A stretch of DNA of 54,449 nucleotides from Nocardioides pelophilus. GTDB lineage: Bacteria > Actinomycetota > Actinomycetes > Propionibacteriales > Nocardioidaceae. The stretch covers positions 1-54,449 of the forward strand of contig NZ_JACEHF010000010.1 of NCBI RefSeq assembly GCF_014180685.1. The letters are read 5' to 3'. Made by a program: the position numbers and the translations under genes. Below the pieces are notes generated by a model. That model ran no database searches. It saw only the letters and a program-made list of their open reading frames with translations, and was not told the origin of the DNA. Of this stretch, positions 34,140 through 41,490 are shown piece after piece. Each line of letters starts with the position of its first letter. Position 1 is the first letter of the stretch.

Positions 34140-34185
34140 CTTTCGCTCGTAGCGCGCGAGCAAGCTCGCGGGCTACGAGCGAAAG
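34140..34185 (-). terminator. Long hairpin overlapping the 3' end of the DUF3107 gene
   Basis: The arms CTTTCGCTCGTAGC (34140-34153) and GCTACGAGCGAAAG (34172-34185) are a perfect 14-bp match. Inner arms GCGAGC/GCTCGC have an AA loop. The last codons and the TAG stop of DUF3107 lie inside one arm, so the terminator is part of the coding sequence. Confidence 0.8.
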
Positions 34186-34394
34186 CCGACCTGACCGACG
34201 ACGCTGCGGCCGATGTGGACGTAGGCGAGCTTGTCGGCCGGGACGACGGTGCGCTGGCCCTTGGAGTCGGCGAGGATCAGGACGCCACCGGAGGCGATCG
34301 CCTCGGTGACGAGCTTCTCGATCGCGTCGGAGCTCTCGTCGGTCTCCAGGGTCAGCTCGCGGGCGGCGTTCTGCACGCCGATCTTGACCTCCAC
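34173..34394 (-). CDS. DUF3107 family protein (TB9.4-like)
   Basis: 73 residues from GTG 34394, with AAGGAG six bases upstream. EVKIGVQNAARELTLETDESSDAI and ADKLAYVHIG are typical of DUF3107, the family of mycobacterial TB9.4 (Rv3208A), of unknown function. The neighbouring TetR regulator and MoeZ repeat the Rv3206c-Rv3208A arrangement. The stop lies within a 46-base hairpin. Confidence 0.85.
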   Translation of the reverse strand: MEVKIGVQNAARELTLETDESSDAIEKLVTEAIASGGVLILADSKGQRTVVPADKLAYVHIGRSVVGQVGFRS

Positions 34395-34435
34395 TGAGGC
34401 TCCTTCGATGTTCGTGCGGTGGGTTCTCGTCGAGC

Positions 34436-35071
34436 CTAGTCGGTGAGGGGATAGCCCCGGATGCCGCGCCAGGCGAGACCCGACACCAGGGCGACCGCCT
34501 GCTCCCGGTCGAGCCCGCCGGGGTCGGTGAGCCAGAACCGGGCGCTCACCTGGCCGATGCCGACCAGGGAGACCGCGAGCAGCTTGGACGCAGCGGCCGG
34601 GAGACCGGTGTCCTCCTTGATCACCTCGGTGATCAGGTCGGCGCACTCGGTCGTCACCCGGTCGACGTGGTCGCGGACGGCCGGCTCGCTGGTGAAGTCG
34701 GACTCGAAGACCAGCCGGAACGCGCCGGCGTCGTGGGCGACGTAGCCGAAGAAGGCATCCATGGTCGCCGCCACGCGCTGCTTGTTGTCGGTGGTCGACT
34801 CCAGTGCGGCGCGGCAGTTGGCGATGATCGTGTCGCACGCCTCGTCGAGGAGGGCGAGGTAGAGCTCGAGCTTGCCGGGGAAGTGCTGGTAGAGCACCGG
34901 CTTCGAGACGCCGGCCCGCTCGGCGATGTCGTCCATCGCGGCAGCGTGGTAGCCCTGCGCGACGAAGACCTCGAGGGCGGACGCGAGTAGCTGGGCACGG
35001 CGCTCACGGCGCGGCAACCTGATCCCGCGCGGACGGCGCGGGTCCTCGACGTCGTACGACCTGCTGACCAC
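34436..35071 (-). CDS. TetR-family regulator, FasR-like by synteny
   Basis: 211 residues. The N-terminal HTH reads RRAQLLASALEVFVAQGYHAAAMDDIAERAGVSKPVLYQHFPGK (in pieces), standard for TetR. The ligand domain is all-helical. In mycobacteria the gene next to DUF3107 and moeB1/moeZ is Rv3208 (FasR), an activator of fatty-acid synthase genes; the same neighbours here suggest the orthologue. GTG 35071 is preceded by TAGGCT (35083-35078) at 6 bases, so a leaderless mRNA is predicted. Confidence 0.8.
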   Translation of the reverse strand: MVSRSYDVEDPRRPRGIRLPRRERRAQLLASALEVFVAQGYHAAAMDDIAERAGVSKPVLYQHFPGKLELYLALLDEACDTIIANCRAALESTTDNKQRVAATMDAFFGYVAHDAGAFRLVFESDFTSEPAVRDHVDRVTTECADLITEVIKEDTGLPAAASKLLAVSLVGIGQVSARFWLTDPGGLDREQAVALVSGLAWRGIRGYPLTD

Positions 35072-35236
35072 GCCGTGAGCCTACTCCCGGGTACGCCGCC
35101 GCAGGTGCGGGGCGGGGTCCGGATGACGGGACGTGTCGAGCGGGCGCCGGCGTGCCGGGGACCATGGACGGACCTGGGAACACCAACCAACAGGTCGCTG
35201 TTACCTCCAGACCATCCCCTGACGAGGAGCACCACC

Positions 35237-36436
35237 GTGAGCTTTCCGCCGCTGGTCGAGCCGGCCGCCGAGCTGACCATCGACGAGGTCCGTCGCTACA
35301 GCCGCCACCTGATCATCCCCGACGTGGGCATGGCCGGGCAGAAGCGGCTCAAGAACGCCAAGGTGCTGGTCATCGGCGCCGGCGGACTCGGCAGCCCGGC
35401 GCTGCTCTACCTGGCCGCGGCGGGCGTGGGCACCCTCGGCATCGCGGAGTTCGACACCGTCGACGAGTCGAACCTGCAGCGCCAGGTCATCCACGGCGTC
35501 AGCGACATCGACAAGCCGAAGGGTCTCTCGGCCAAGGAGTCGATCGCCGAGATCAACCCCTACGTCAACGTGGTCCTCCACGAGGAGCGCCTCGACAACG
35601 ACAACGTCTTCGAGGTCTTCCGCGGCTACGACCTGATCGTCGACGGCACCGACAACTTCGCCACGCGCTACATGGTCAACGACGCGGCGTACTTCCTCGG
35701 GATCCCCTACGTCTGGGGCTCGATCTACCGCTTCGACGGTCAGGCGTCCGTCTTCGCGCCGACGCTGGCCGACGACGCTCCCTGCTACCGCTGCCTCTAC
35801 CCCGAGCCCCCGCCGCCCGGCATGGTCCCCAGCTGCGCCGAGGGCGGCGTGCTCGGCGTGCTCTGCGCGTCGATCGGGTCGATCCAGGTCAACGAGGCGA
35901 TCAAGCTGCTGGCCGGCATCGGCGAGCCGCTGGTCGGCAAGCTGATGATCTACGACGCCCTGGAGATGGAGTACCGCAAGCTGAAGGTCCGCAAGGACCC
36001 CAACTGCGCCCTCTGCGGCGAGAACGCCACGGTCACCGAGCTCATCGACTACGACGTCTTCTGCGGTGCGATCTCCGACGAGGCGGCCGACGCCGCCGCG
36101 GGCTCGACCATCTCCGTCGTCCAGCTCGAGCACATGCTCAAGGAGCGCGAGGAGGGCAGCCGCGACTTCGTCCTCGTCGACGTCCGCGAGCCCGTCGAGT
36201 ACGAGATCAACCAGGTCCCGGGCTCGGTCCTCATCCCGAAGGGCGACTTCCTCAACGGGTCCGCCCTCGAGAAGCTGCCCGCTGACAAGCAGGTCGTCAT
36301 GTACTGCAAGACCGGCGTGCGGTCGGCCGAGACACTGGCGATCGTCAAGGGCGCTGGCTACGGCGACGCGGTCCACGTGGGCGGCGGGGTCGTGGCCTGG
36401 GTCAACCAGATCGACCCGAGCCAGCCGGCGTACTGA
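35237..36436 (+). CDS. moeZ: Adenylyltransferase/sulfurtransferase MoeZ
   Basis: 399 residues. E1-like domain (about 15-265): RYSRHLIIPDVGMAGQKRL, ATP loop VIGAGGLGSPALLYLAAAGVG, DTVDESNLQRQ and zinc pairs CYRC and CALC. The C-terminal rhodanese domain (about 295-395) has the active Cys in MYCKTGVRS. It adenylates and thiocarboxylates small carrier proteins for molybdopterin, thiamine or cysteine synthesis. GTG 35237 is chosen because GAGGAG lies eight bases upstream and family homology starts there. Confidence 0.93.
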   Translation: MSFPPLVEPAAELTIDEVRRYSRHLIIPDVGMAGQKRLKNAKVLVIGAGGLGSPALLYLAAAGVGTLGIAEFDTVDESNLQRQVIHGVSDIDKPKGLSAKESIAEINPYVNVVLHEERLDNDNVFEVFRGYDLIVDGTDNFATRYMVNDAAYFLGIPYVWGSIYRFDGQASVFAPTLADDAPCYRCLYPEPPPPGMVPSCAEGGVLGVLCASIGSIQVNEAIKLLAGIGEPLVGKLMIYDALEMEYRKLKVRKDPNCALCGENATVTELIDYDVFCGAISDEAADAAAGSTISVVQLEHMLKEREEGSRDFVLVDVREPVEYEINQVPGSVLIPKGDFLNGSALEKLPADKQVVMYCKTGVRSAETLAIVKGAGYGDAVHVGGGVVAWVNQIDPSQPAY

Positions 36437-36553
36437 TCGGGCCGGCGTAACCGTCGCCGCCGGTCCTCGTTGACCGAAGTAGTAGTGGGAACCCGAGCCC
36501 CGGGAACCCGCCACCTGGTTCTTTGGAGCGTTTTCCGCACCGAGGGAGCACCT

Positions 36554-36584
36554 GAGGGTCCCGTCGCCACGCGACGGGGCCCTC
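36554..36584 (+). terminator. Intrinsic terminator downstream of moeZ
   Basis: GAGGG-T-CCCGTCGC (36554-36567) pairs with GCGACGGG-G-CCCTC (36571-36584), one wobble, three-base loop. It is followed by GGCGTTTCTG. Confidence 0.8.
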
Positions 36585-36620
36585 GGCGTTTCTGCGCCTG
36601 GTCGATCGGACGGGGCACGG

Positions 36621-36626
36621 CAGGAT
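36621..36626 (+). promoter_or_regulatory. -10-like CAGGAT of the ATL gene
   Basis: CAGGAT lies 6 bases before GTG 36633. The same hexamer at the same distance precedes the cupin gene (42205-42210, ATG 42217), which supports it as a real element. Confidence 0.4.
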
Positions 36627-36632
36627 GGACCG

Positions 36633-36941
36633 GTGGACCCGGCCAAGGAGGAGTACGTCGAGCAGGTGCTGTCGTGGGTCGAGCAGGTCCCACCCGGCCG
36701 GGTCACGACGTACGGCGCGATCGCGGCCGTCGTGGGCGGCGGCCCGCGCCAGGTCGGTGCGGTGATGTCGCGGCACGGAGGGCCCGTGCCGTGGTGGCGG
36801 GTGGTGCGTGCCGACGGCTCGCTGCCGCCGAGCCACGACGGGGAGGCGCGGGCGCGCTACCTGGAGGAAGGCACGCCGACCAGCGGCACGGGCCGGGTCC
36901 AGATGCGTGATGCCTTCTGGGACCCGGCTGTGCCCGATTGA
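36633..36941 (+). CDS. Alkyltransferase-like protein (ATL), MGMT family without the active cysteine
   Basis: 102 residues. It has the MGMT DNA-binding core (VPPGRVTTYGAIAAVVGGGPRQVGAVM, in pieces), but the PCHR acceptor motif reads PWWRVVRADG. Trp replaces the Cys, as in ATL proteins, which bind O6-alkylguanine and hand it to nucleotide excision repair. Known bacterial ATLs usually read PWHR; the second Trp is unusual. It is convergent with tpx. Confidence 0.85.
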   Translation: MDPAKEEYVEQVLSWVEQVPPGRVTTYGAIAAVVGGGPRQVGAVMSRHGGPVPWWRVVRADGSLPPSHDGEARARYLEEGTPTSGTGRVQMRDAFWDPAVPD

Positions 36942-36961
36942 CCGAGCGCGTCTCCGGCGCG

Positions 36962-37453
36962 TCAGCCGAGGGCGGCGACGGCGGCGTCGTAGTCGGGCTC
37001 GCTGCCGATCGCGTCGACCAGCTGGTTGTAGATCACGGTGCCGTCGGTGTCGACGACCACGATCGAGCGAGCCAGCAGCCCGGCCCACTTGCCGTCGGTC
37101 ATGCGGACGCCGTAGTCGTCACCGAACGGGGCGCGGAAGGCGGACGCGGTGACGACCTTGTCGATGCCCTCGGCGCCGCAGAACGCGTCGAGCGCGAACG
37201 GCAGGTCGTTGGACACGCAGATGACAGTGGTGTTGTCGAGGCCGCTGGCGAGCTCGTTGAACTTCCGGACGCTGCCCGAGCAGACCCCGGTCGCGATGCT
37301 CGGGAAGATGTTGAGGACGGTGCGGGTGCCCGCCGGGAGGGTGACCGGCGAGAAGTCGTTGCCGACCAGCTCGAAGGCGGGAGCCTTGTCGCCCGGTGCG
37401 GGGAGTTCGCCGACGGTGGAGACGGGGGTGCCGCCGAGTGAGGTGGTAGCCAT
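36962..37453 (-). CDS. tpx: Thiol peroxidase
   Basis: 163 residues, 2-Cys peroxiredoxin of the Tpx group. Peroxidatic Cys58 (PSIATGVCSGSVRKF) and resolving Cys92 (ALDAFCGAEG) are present, as are GDKAPAFELVGNDF and RSIVVVDTDGTVIYNQLV. The family normally has Asp before Thr in PS[IL]DT; here it is Ala54. It reduces lipid and hydrogen peroxides using thioredoxin. TAGAAA lies 6 bases before the ATG, suggesting a leaderless mRNA. Confidence 0.93.
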   Translation of the reverse strand: MATTSLGGTPVSTVGELPAPGDKAPAFELVGNDFSPVTLPAGTRTVLNIFPSIATGVCSGSVRKFNELASGLDNTTVICVSNDLPFALDAFCGAEGIDKVVTASAFRAPFGDDYGVRMTDGKWAGLLARSIVVVDTDGTVIYNQLVDAIGSEPDYDAAVAALG

Positions 37454-37481
37454 GCGTCGTTTCTAGCAGGTCGCTCCACGC

Positions 37482-39977
37482 TCACCGCAGGCGGCCGAGC
37501 ATGCCGACCGCCTGCCGGATCTCGAGCAGCCGACGCTCCCAGGTGATGCCGACCGTGGTCAGCAGCGCACCGGCCAGGCCGATCCACACCCACTGCGGGA
37601 TGTCGCCGGCGTACGGGCCGATCTCGCGCACCACCACGATCGCCCCGACGACCCCGCCGACCATCAGCGGTGCACTCCACCGCAGCGCCGCGCCGGCGAT
37701 CGTCAGCACCAGGCAGGCAGCGCCGAGGAGCAGGGCGCGGATCGACAGCGGGTCGCCGAGCACCCACAACAGCGACGGGACGGTCGCCAGCAGCAGCCCG
37801 GGAAGCAGCGCGAACTCGGTGCCGGCGTCCGGGTGGCGACGCAGGTGCACCAGGCCGAGGAAGGTCAGGGCGGCTGCGATGGGCAGCGTGTAGGGCTCCG
37901 GGGAGGAGACGCCCCGGTCGACGAGCCAGACCCACGACGCCATCGTGAAGACCGGGATCGCCGCCCAGACCAGGTCGCGCCGGGACTCGCGGATCAGCGC
38001 CGAGGCGGAGAGCAGGGCGCCGAGGACGGCCAGGTGCAGGGCGAGCGAGCCGCCCGCGTCGGTGGCGGCGACGATCGCCGGCGGTACGGCGAGCAGCGCG
38101 ACCGTGAGCGCCGGGACCTCGACCTCGGGCCTCGGCCGGGCGATGGCGAGCACTCCGAGCAGGAGGAGGAGCGGCATGCCGAGCCACGCCGCGTCGACGT
38201 CGTTGGCGGTTCCGGTGGTCCAGACGAGCACCGCGAGGGCGGGGGAGAGCGTGACCGCGGCGACGCCGCGCAGCGCTGGGGTGCCGCCGAGGAAGTGGGC
38301 GATCAACGCGATCCCCAGCAGGATGCCGGAGGCGGTCGCGACGACCGGCGTGCTCGGCAGGGCGAGCACCACCCCGAAGCCGCCGATCCCGAGCGCGACC
38401 ACGCCGAAGGTGGTCTGCCGTACGCCGTTCGCGGCCAGTCCGAGCACCAGGCTGCCGGTCGCGACCAGGCCGAGCGCCCCGACCACGGCGGCGAGCGCGA
38501 CGTCGTACGACGCCAACGTCACCACGGCCGCGACGCCTGCGACCACGGCGCCGGTGTGCCACCACGCGGTGCGCAGCCGGCTGTCCGGCGCCTGCAGGAG
38601 GAAGGCGAGGAGGGCGAGCGGCACCAGGACCGAGGGGACGGTGAGCAGCGGCTCGGTGACCGGGTCGGGCTGCTGGAGGACCGCTGCGAACGCCCGGTCC
38701 GAGCCGAGGTCGGCGATCCGCACCAGCGCGGTGATGCCCGCGACCGCGTCGAAGCCGAGGAGGGCCAGCGAGCCGATCGCCGACGGAGCGAGGGCGACCG
38801 TGCGCAGGGACCGCGGGAGGAGGCGGTAGCCGGCGACCCAGGCGGCGGTGACGACGAGCGTGACCAGGCCGGCGATCCGCGCCGACTCGTCGACGGCCGG
38901 GGTGACGAGCGCGATGGTGACCAGCAGCGCGCCGACCGAGGCGCCGCCCACGGTGAGGTCGCGCCTCTTGAGCACGAGGCCGGGCGCCAGCGCCGTCGCG
39001 GCCGAGGCGAGCAGGGACCAGCCGGCGCCGTGGGCCCACAGTGCCGTCAGGGTCGGGTTCTCGAAGGCGTCCCCCAGGCCGAGCAGGGTCGTGATCGCCC
39101 AGACCAGGCCGGTGCCGATCCCGACGCTCCACGCGCGCACCGGCAGCGCCTGCCGCGACAGCCAGGTGACGGCGACGCCGAGCGCGACCACCAGGTGGCC
39201 GACGACCAGCTCGTGGTCGGTCGCGGCCGCGAGACCCGCCCACCCGACCACGTAGCCGACGCCGACGAAGACCTGCGGCGCGACCAGGCGCGGTCCGTCA
39301 CCGAACCGGGGGAGGGCCATGCCGGTGCCGCCGAGCGCCATCGCCGCACCGGTCGCCGCCACTGCCCAGCCGTCGGAGGAGTCGCCGAACCAGCCGGCGG
39401 CGTTGGCGCCGAGGACGTCGAGCCCGAGGATGCCGAGCGCGACGACGCTCATCGACTCACCGGCGATCCGCAGCCCGAACCGGTTGAGCAGGAGCGCAGA
39501 ACCGGCAGCGGCGGCGGTCAGGGTGAGCAGCACTGCCGTGCGGCCGCCGACGCCGAGCAGCGACCAGGAGACCGCGAGGAAGACGATCGCAGCCACCAGG
39601 AGGCACAGGGCGCCCAGGCCGAGCAGGATCTTCGGGATCGCGGCGGTGCCGATGCTGCCGCTGGGGCGGGTCGCGGGCGGCGCGGTCGGAGGGGGCGGGG
39701 GAGCAGGGGTCCCGGTCGGCGCGGTCGGGGGAGCAGGGGTCCCGGTCGGCGCGGTCGGCGCGGGGAGTGGGGGCGGCGCCGGCGCGGCGTACTGCGGCGC
39801 GGTCGCGCCGGCGATCGAGCGCAGCTGCGCCACCAGCGAGTCGGCGCGCTTCAGGGTCGTGAACAGCTCGACCGCGAGGGCGTGCCGGACGGGGAGCGAG
39901 CAGGTCGGGCACGAGGTCACTCCTCGCGGCAGCGCGGAGCGGCAGTCGGGACACAGGTCCGGGTCGGCGTAACGCAT
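37482..39977 (-). CDS. Large multi-helix membrane protein with N-terminal zinc ribbon (SCO7613-like)
   Basis: 831 residues from ATG 39977 (GGGAGA eight bases upstream). The N-terminal CPDCRSALPRGVTSCPTC is a zinc ribbon, followed by a helix and a Pro/Thr-rich linker with duplicated TAPTGTPAPP units. Roughly twenty hydrophobic segments fill the rest. The pattern matches the actinobacterial SCO7613-type membrane proteins of unknown function. The linker arises from a tandem DNA duplication near 39.69-39.75 kb. Confidence 0.75.
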   Translation of the reverse strand: MRYADPDLCPDCRSALPRGVTSCPTCSLPVRHALAVELFTTLKRADSLVAQLRSIAGATAPQYAAPAPPPLPAPTAPTGTPAPPTAPTGTPAPPPPPTAPPATRPSGSIGTAAIPKILLGLGALCLLVAAIVFLAVSWSLLGVGGRTAVLLTLTAAAAGSALLLNRFGLRIAGESMSVVALGILGLDVLGANAAGWFGDSSDGWAVAATGAAMALGGTGMALPRFGDGPRLVAPQVFVGVGYVVGWAGLAAATDHELVVGHLVVALGVAVTWLSRQALPVRAWSVGIGTGLVWAITTLLGLGDAFENPTLTALWAHGAGWSLLASAATALAPGLVLKRRDLTVGGASVGALLVTIALVTPAVDESARIAGLVTLVVTAAWVAGYRLLPRSLRTVALAPSAIGSLALLGFDAVAGITALVRIADLGSDRAFAAVLQQPDPVTEPLLTVPSVLVPLALLAFLLQAPDSRLRTAWWHTGAVVAGVAAVVTLASYDVALAAVVGALGLVATGSLVLGLAANGVRQTTFGVVALGIGGFGVVLALPSTPVVATASGILLGIALIAHFLGGTPALRGVAAVTLSPALAVLVWTTGTANDVDAAWLGMPLLLLLGVLAIARPRPEVEVPALTVALLAVPPAIVAATDAGGSLALHLAVLGALLSASALIRESRRDLVWAAIPVFTMASWVWLVDRGVSSPEPYTLPIAAALTFLGLVHLRRHPDAGTEFALLPGLLLATVPSLLWVLGDPLSIRALLLGAACLVLTIAGAALRWSAPLMVGGVVGAIVVVREIGPYAGDIPQWVWIGLAGALLTTVGITWERRLLEIRQAVGMLGRLR

Positions 39978-40072
39978 GTCATCAATCTCCCAGCGGCTGG
40001 CCGAGCCGGGCAGGGCGGCCCTACTCGACCTGGCTGAGTACGGGTACTCACCGGACACCGCGCGACGCCTCG

Positions 40073-40148
40073 TCGTCCACAGGCATACCCACAGTCTGGG
40101 GATGAAGTGGCGGTCGTCTGTGGACACGGCTGGGGAGCTTGTGGACGA
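40073..40148. other. Cluster of three DnaA-box-like sequences
   Basis: TCGTCCACA (40073-40081, plus), TGTGGACAC (40119-40127, reading GTGTCCACA on minus) and TGTGGACGA (40140-40148, TCGTCCACA on minus) each match the actinobacterial box TTGTCCACA at eight of nine positions. They lie within 76 bp in a gap without genes. No dnaA or dnaN is nearby. Confidence 0.4.
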
Positions 40149-40193
40149 CACGCCGGAACCACGAAACTGCTCGAACTTCCTTCCCCGAACCCC

Positions 40194-40223
40194 TTGCGCG
40201 GTGCGGTGGTCGAGGCATAGAAC
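40194..40223 (+). promoter_or_regulatory. Weak promoter candidate for the 40.2-40.4 kb RNA
   Basis: TTGCGC (40194-40199) and TAGAAC (40218-40223) are 18 bases apart. Only moderate matches; proposed because the strong terminator at 40390-40437 needs an upstream start. Confidence 0.25.
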
Positions 40224-40229
40224 TGCACT

Positions 40230-40437
40230 CACGTTCTCCCCCGGGAGAGCGGGATCAGCCGGAAGGCGAGGATCCAAACGGCAGACGATCCCTCACGGGA
40301 ACGCGCGCCGCACGGACCGGGTGACGAGGTCCGTGGGAACCTGGCAGATCGGCCGGATCGATCGGGAGCGTCACCAGTACCGATCACCCGAAGGGCCCCT
40401 TGCGACTCATACTCACGAGGGGCTCTTCACCATTTTT
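40230..40437 (+). ncRNA. Unassigned structured RNA candidate with intrinsic terminator
   Basis: About 210 bases without a supportable gene. Local stems: TCTCC-CCCG-GGAGA (about 40235-40248) and CACGGACC with GGTCCGTG (about 40311-40335). CGGGATC (40250-40256) can pair with GAT-CA-CCCG (40382-40390) to close the molecule. The end is a classical terminator with a T-run, rare in this genome. It does not match SRP RNA, RNase P RNA, tmRNA or the C-rich loops of 6C RNA that I know. A 6S/Ms1-like RNA is possible but unproven. Confidence 0.45.
40390..40437 (+). terminator. Classical rho-independent terminator
   Basis: GAAGGGCCCCT (40390-40400) pairs with AGGGGCTCTTC (40418-40428), 11 bp with one G-T. 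ACCATTTTT follows. It is one of the few hairpins in the window with a true T-run and points to a dedicated RNA gene on the plus strand. Confidence 0.8.
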
Positions 40438-40457
40438 GGATTGCGCGAGCGTGTCGC
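40435..40457 (+). repeat. TTTGGAT-n-GCGCGAGCGTGTCGC motif, second copy
   Basis: Identical at 22 of 23 positions to 15148-15170. Each copy begins at the 3' edge of a structured RNA candidate. The only difference is the base after TTTGGAT (G in the first copy, T here). Confidence 0.6.
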
Positions 40458-40580
40458 AGTCGATGAGTTCCGGGGTTGCGCGCCGTCGGCGGCTCACTGA
40501 CGTCCTCGCTCGTCGAGTAGGCCGAGAGTTCTGGCGCGAGGGCGTGTCGACGGTCCCTACGGTGGGTGGGTACGTCGCCG

Positions 40581-40633
40581 GGTCTCGATACGCGCGTCGC
40601 GGGTTCGTTCCTCACCCGCGGCGCTACTCGACC
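40581..40633. repeat. REP-like palindrome of the GGTCTCGATAC...CTACTCGACC type
   Basis: GGTCTCGATACGCG at the left faces GCGCTACTCGACC at the right. An inner perfect stem CGCGGGT/ACCCGCG (40598-40620) has a nine-base loop. This is a different family from the arrays near 26-28 kb. It lies just before the plsC-like gene. Confidence 0.5.
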
Positions 40634-40711
40634 TTCGCGCCTGGCCGGTAACCGTCCTCGTGCCTCGGACGGTTTCCGGGCGCTCAATTCGGCGGACCGG
40701 CGGGTAACCCC

Positions 40712-40717
40712 TAGCGT
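40712..40717 (+). promoter_or_regulatory. -10 element TAGCGT of the acyltransferase gene
   Basis: TAGCGT ends 7 bases before GTG 40725, with no Shine-Dalgarno sequence, predicting a leaderless mRNA. Confidence 0.5.
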
Positions 40718-40724
40718 CCTGACC

Positions 40725-41396
40725 GTGCTCTACCAGGCGCTCCACACCGTCGTACCGCCGGCCGCGAAGGCCGTGTGGCGGCCGGTCGTGCGCGGCATTC
40801 ACCACGTGCCGGCCACCGGCCCGGTGATCCTCGCCAGCAACCACCTCAGCTTCGCCGACTCGATGGTGATCCCGATCGTGGTGCCGCGGAAGGTCGTCTT
40901 CCTCGCGAAGTCGGACTACTTCACCGGCTCCGGCATCCGCGGTGCGATGTCGAAGGCGTGGTTCGAGGGGCTCGGCATGCTGCCGGTCGACAGGGAGGAC
41001 TCGGCGGCGGCGATGAGCTCGCTGCAGACGGCGCTCGACGTGCTCGGTCGGGGGGAGGCGTTCGGCATCTATCCCGAGGGCACCCGCTCGCGGGACGGCC
41101 GGCTCTACCGCGGCCGCACCGGCGTCGCCCACCTCGCCCTCACCTCGGGAGCACCGGTCGTCCCGGTGGGCCTCACCGGCACCGAGCAGCTGCAGCCGAT
41201 CGGGTCGCGACTGCCCCGGCTGGCGCGGGTGACGGTCGCGTTCGGGGAGCCCATCACCGTCGCCGACGAGTACGACGGACTCGCGGTCGGTCGGGCTCGC
41301 CGCGACCTCACCGACCGGATCATGGACGCCATCGGAGCGCTCACCGGACAGGTCCCGGCCGGGGTCTACAACGACCGGCCGGTCCTCGACGACTGA
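40725..41396 (+). CDS. 1-acylglycerol-3-phosphate O-acyltransferase family protein (PlsC-like)
   Basis: 223 residues from GTG 40725. The acyltransferase motifs are intact: NHLSFAD (H-x4-D), FEGLGMLPVDRED, IYPEGTRSRDG and VVPVGLTGTEQL. It probably acylates lysophosphatidic acid or a related lipid at the membrane face. The start follows TAGCGT by 7 bases and matches the family N-terminus (LYQALHTVVPPAAKAVW). Upstream lies a gap of about 750 bases with DnaA-like boxes, an RNA candidate and a REP element. Confidence 0.9.
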   Translation: MLYQALHTVVPPAAKAVWRPVVRGIHHVPATGPVILASNHLSFADSMVIPIVVPRKVVFLAKSDYFTGSGIRGAMSKAWFEGLGMLPVDREDSAAAMSSLQTALDVLGRGEAFGIYPEGTRSRDGRLYRGRTGVAHLALTSGAPVVPVGLTGTEQLQPIGSRLPRLARVTVAFGEPITVADEYDGLAVGRARRDLTDRIMDAIGALTGQVPAGVYNDRPVLDD

Positions 41397-41490
41397 CCCG
41401 TCGCCGTACCCCTGCTGCACCTCTGTGAACGCCCCCGCGGCGGCGCACGATGGATGGAGCAGTGCACATCGAGCCAGCGAGGTGAGGTCG

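Noticed and set aside
37833..40037. Plus-strand open frame of 734 codons over the large membrane protein
   Set aside because: It is a low-complexity Arg/Gly/Asp shadow; the minus strand has a zinc ribbon and membrane helices.
40230..40437. SRP RNA, tmRNA or RNase P RNA
   Set aside because: The conserved SRP loop (GGAAGGGAGCAGC type), the tmRNA tRNA-like end and the RNase P core sequences were looked for and not found.
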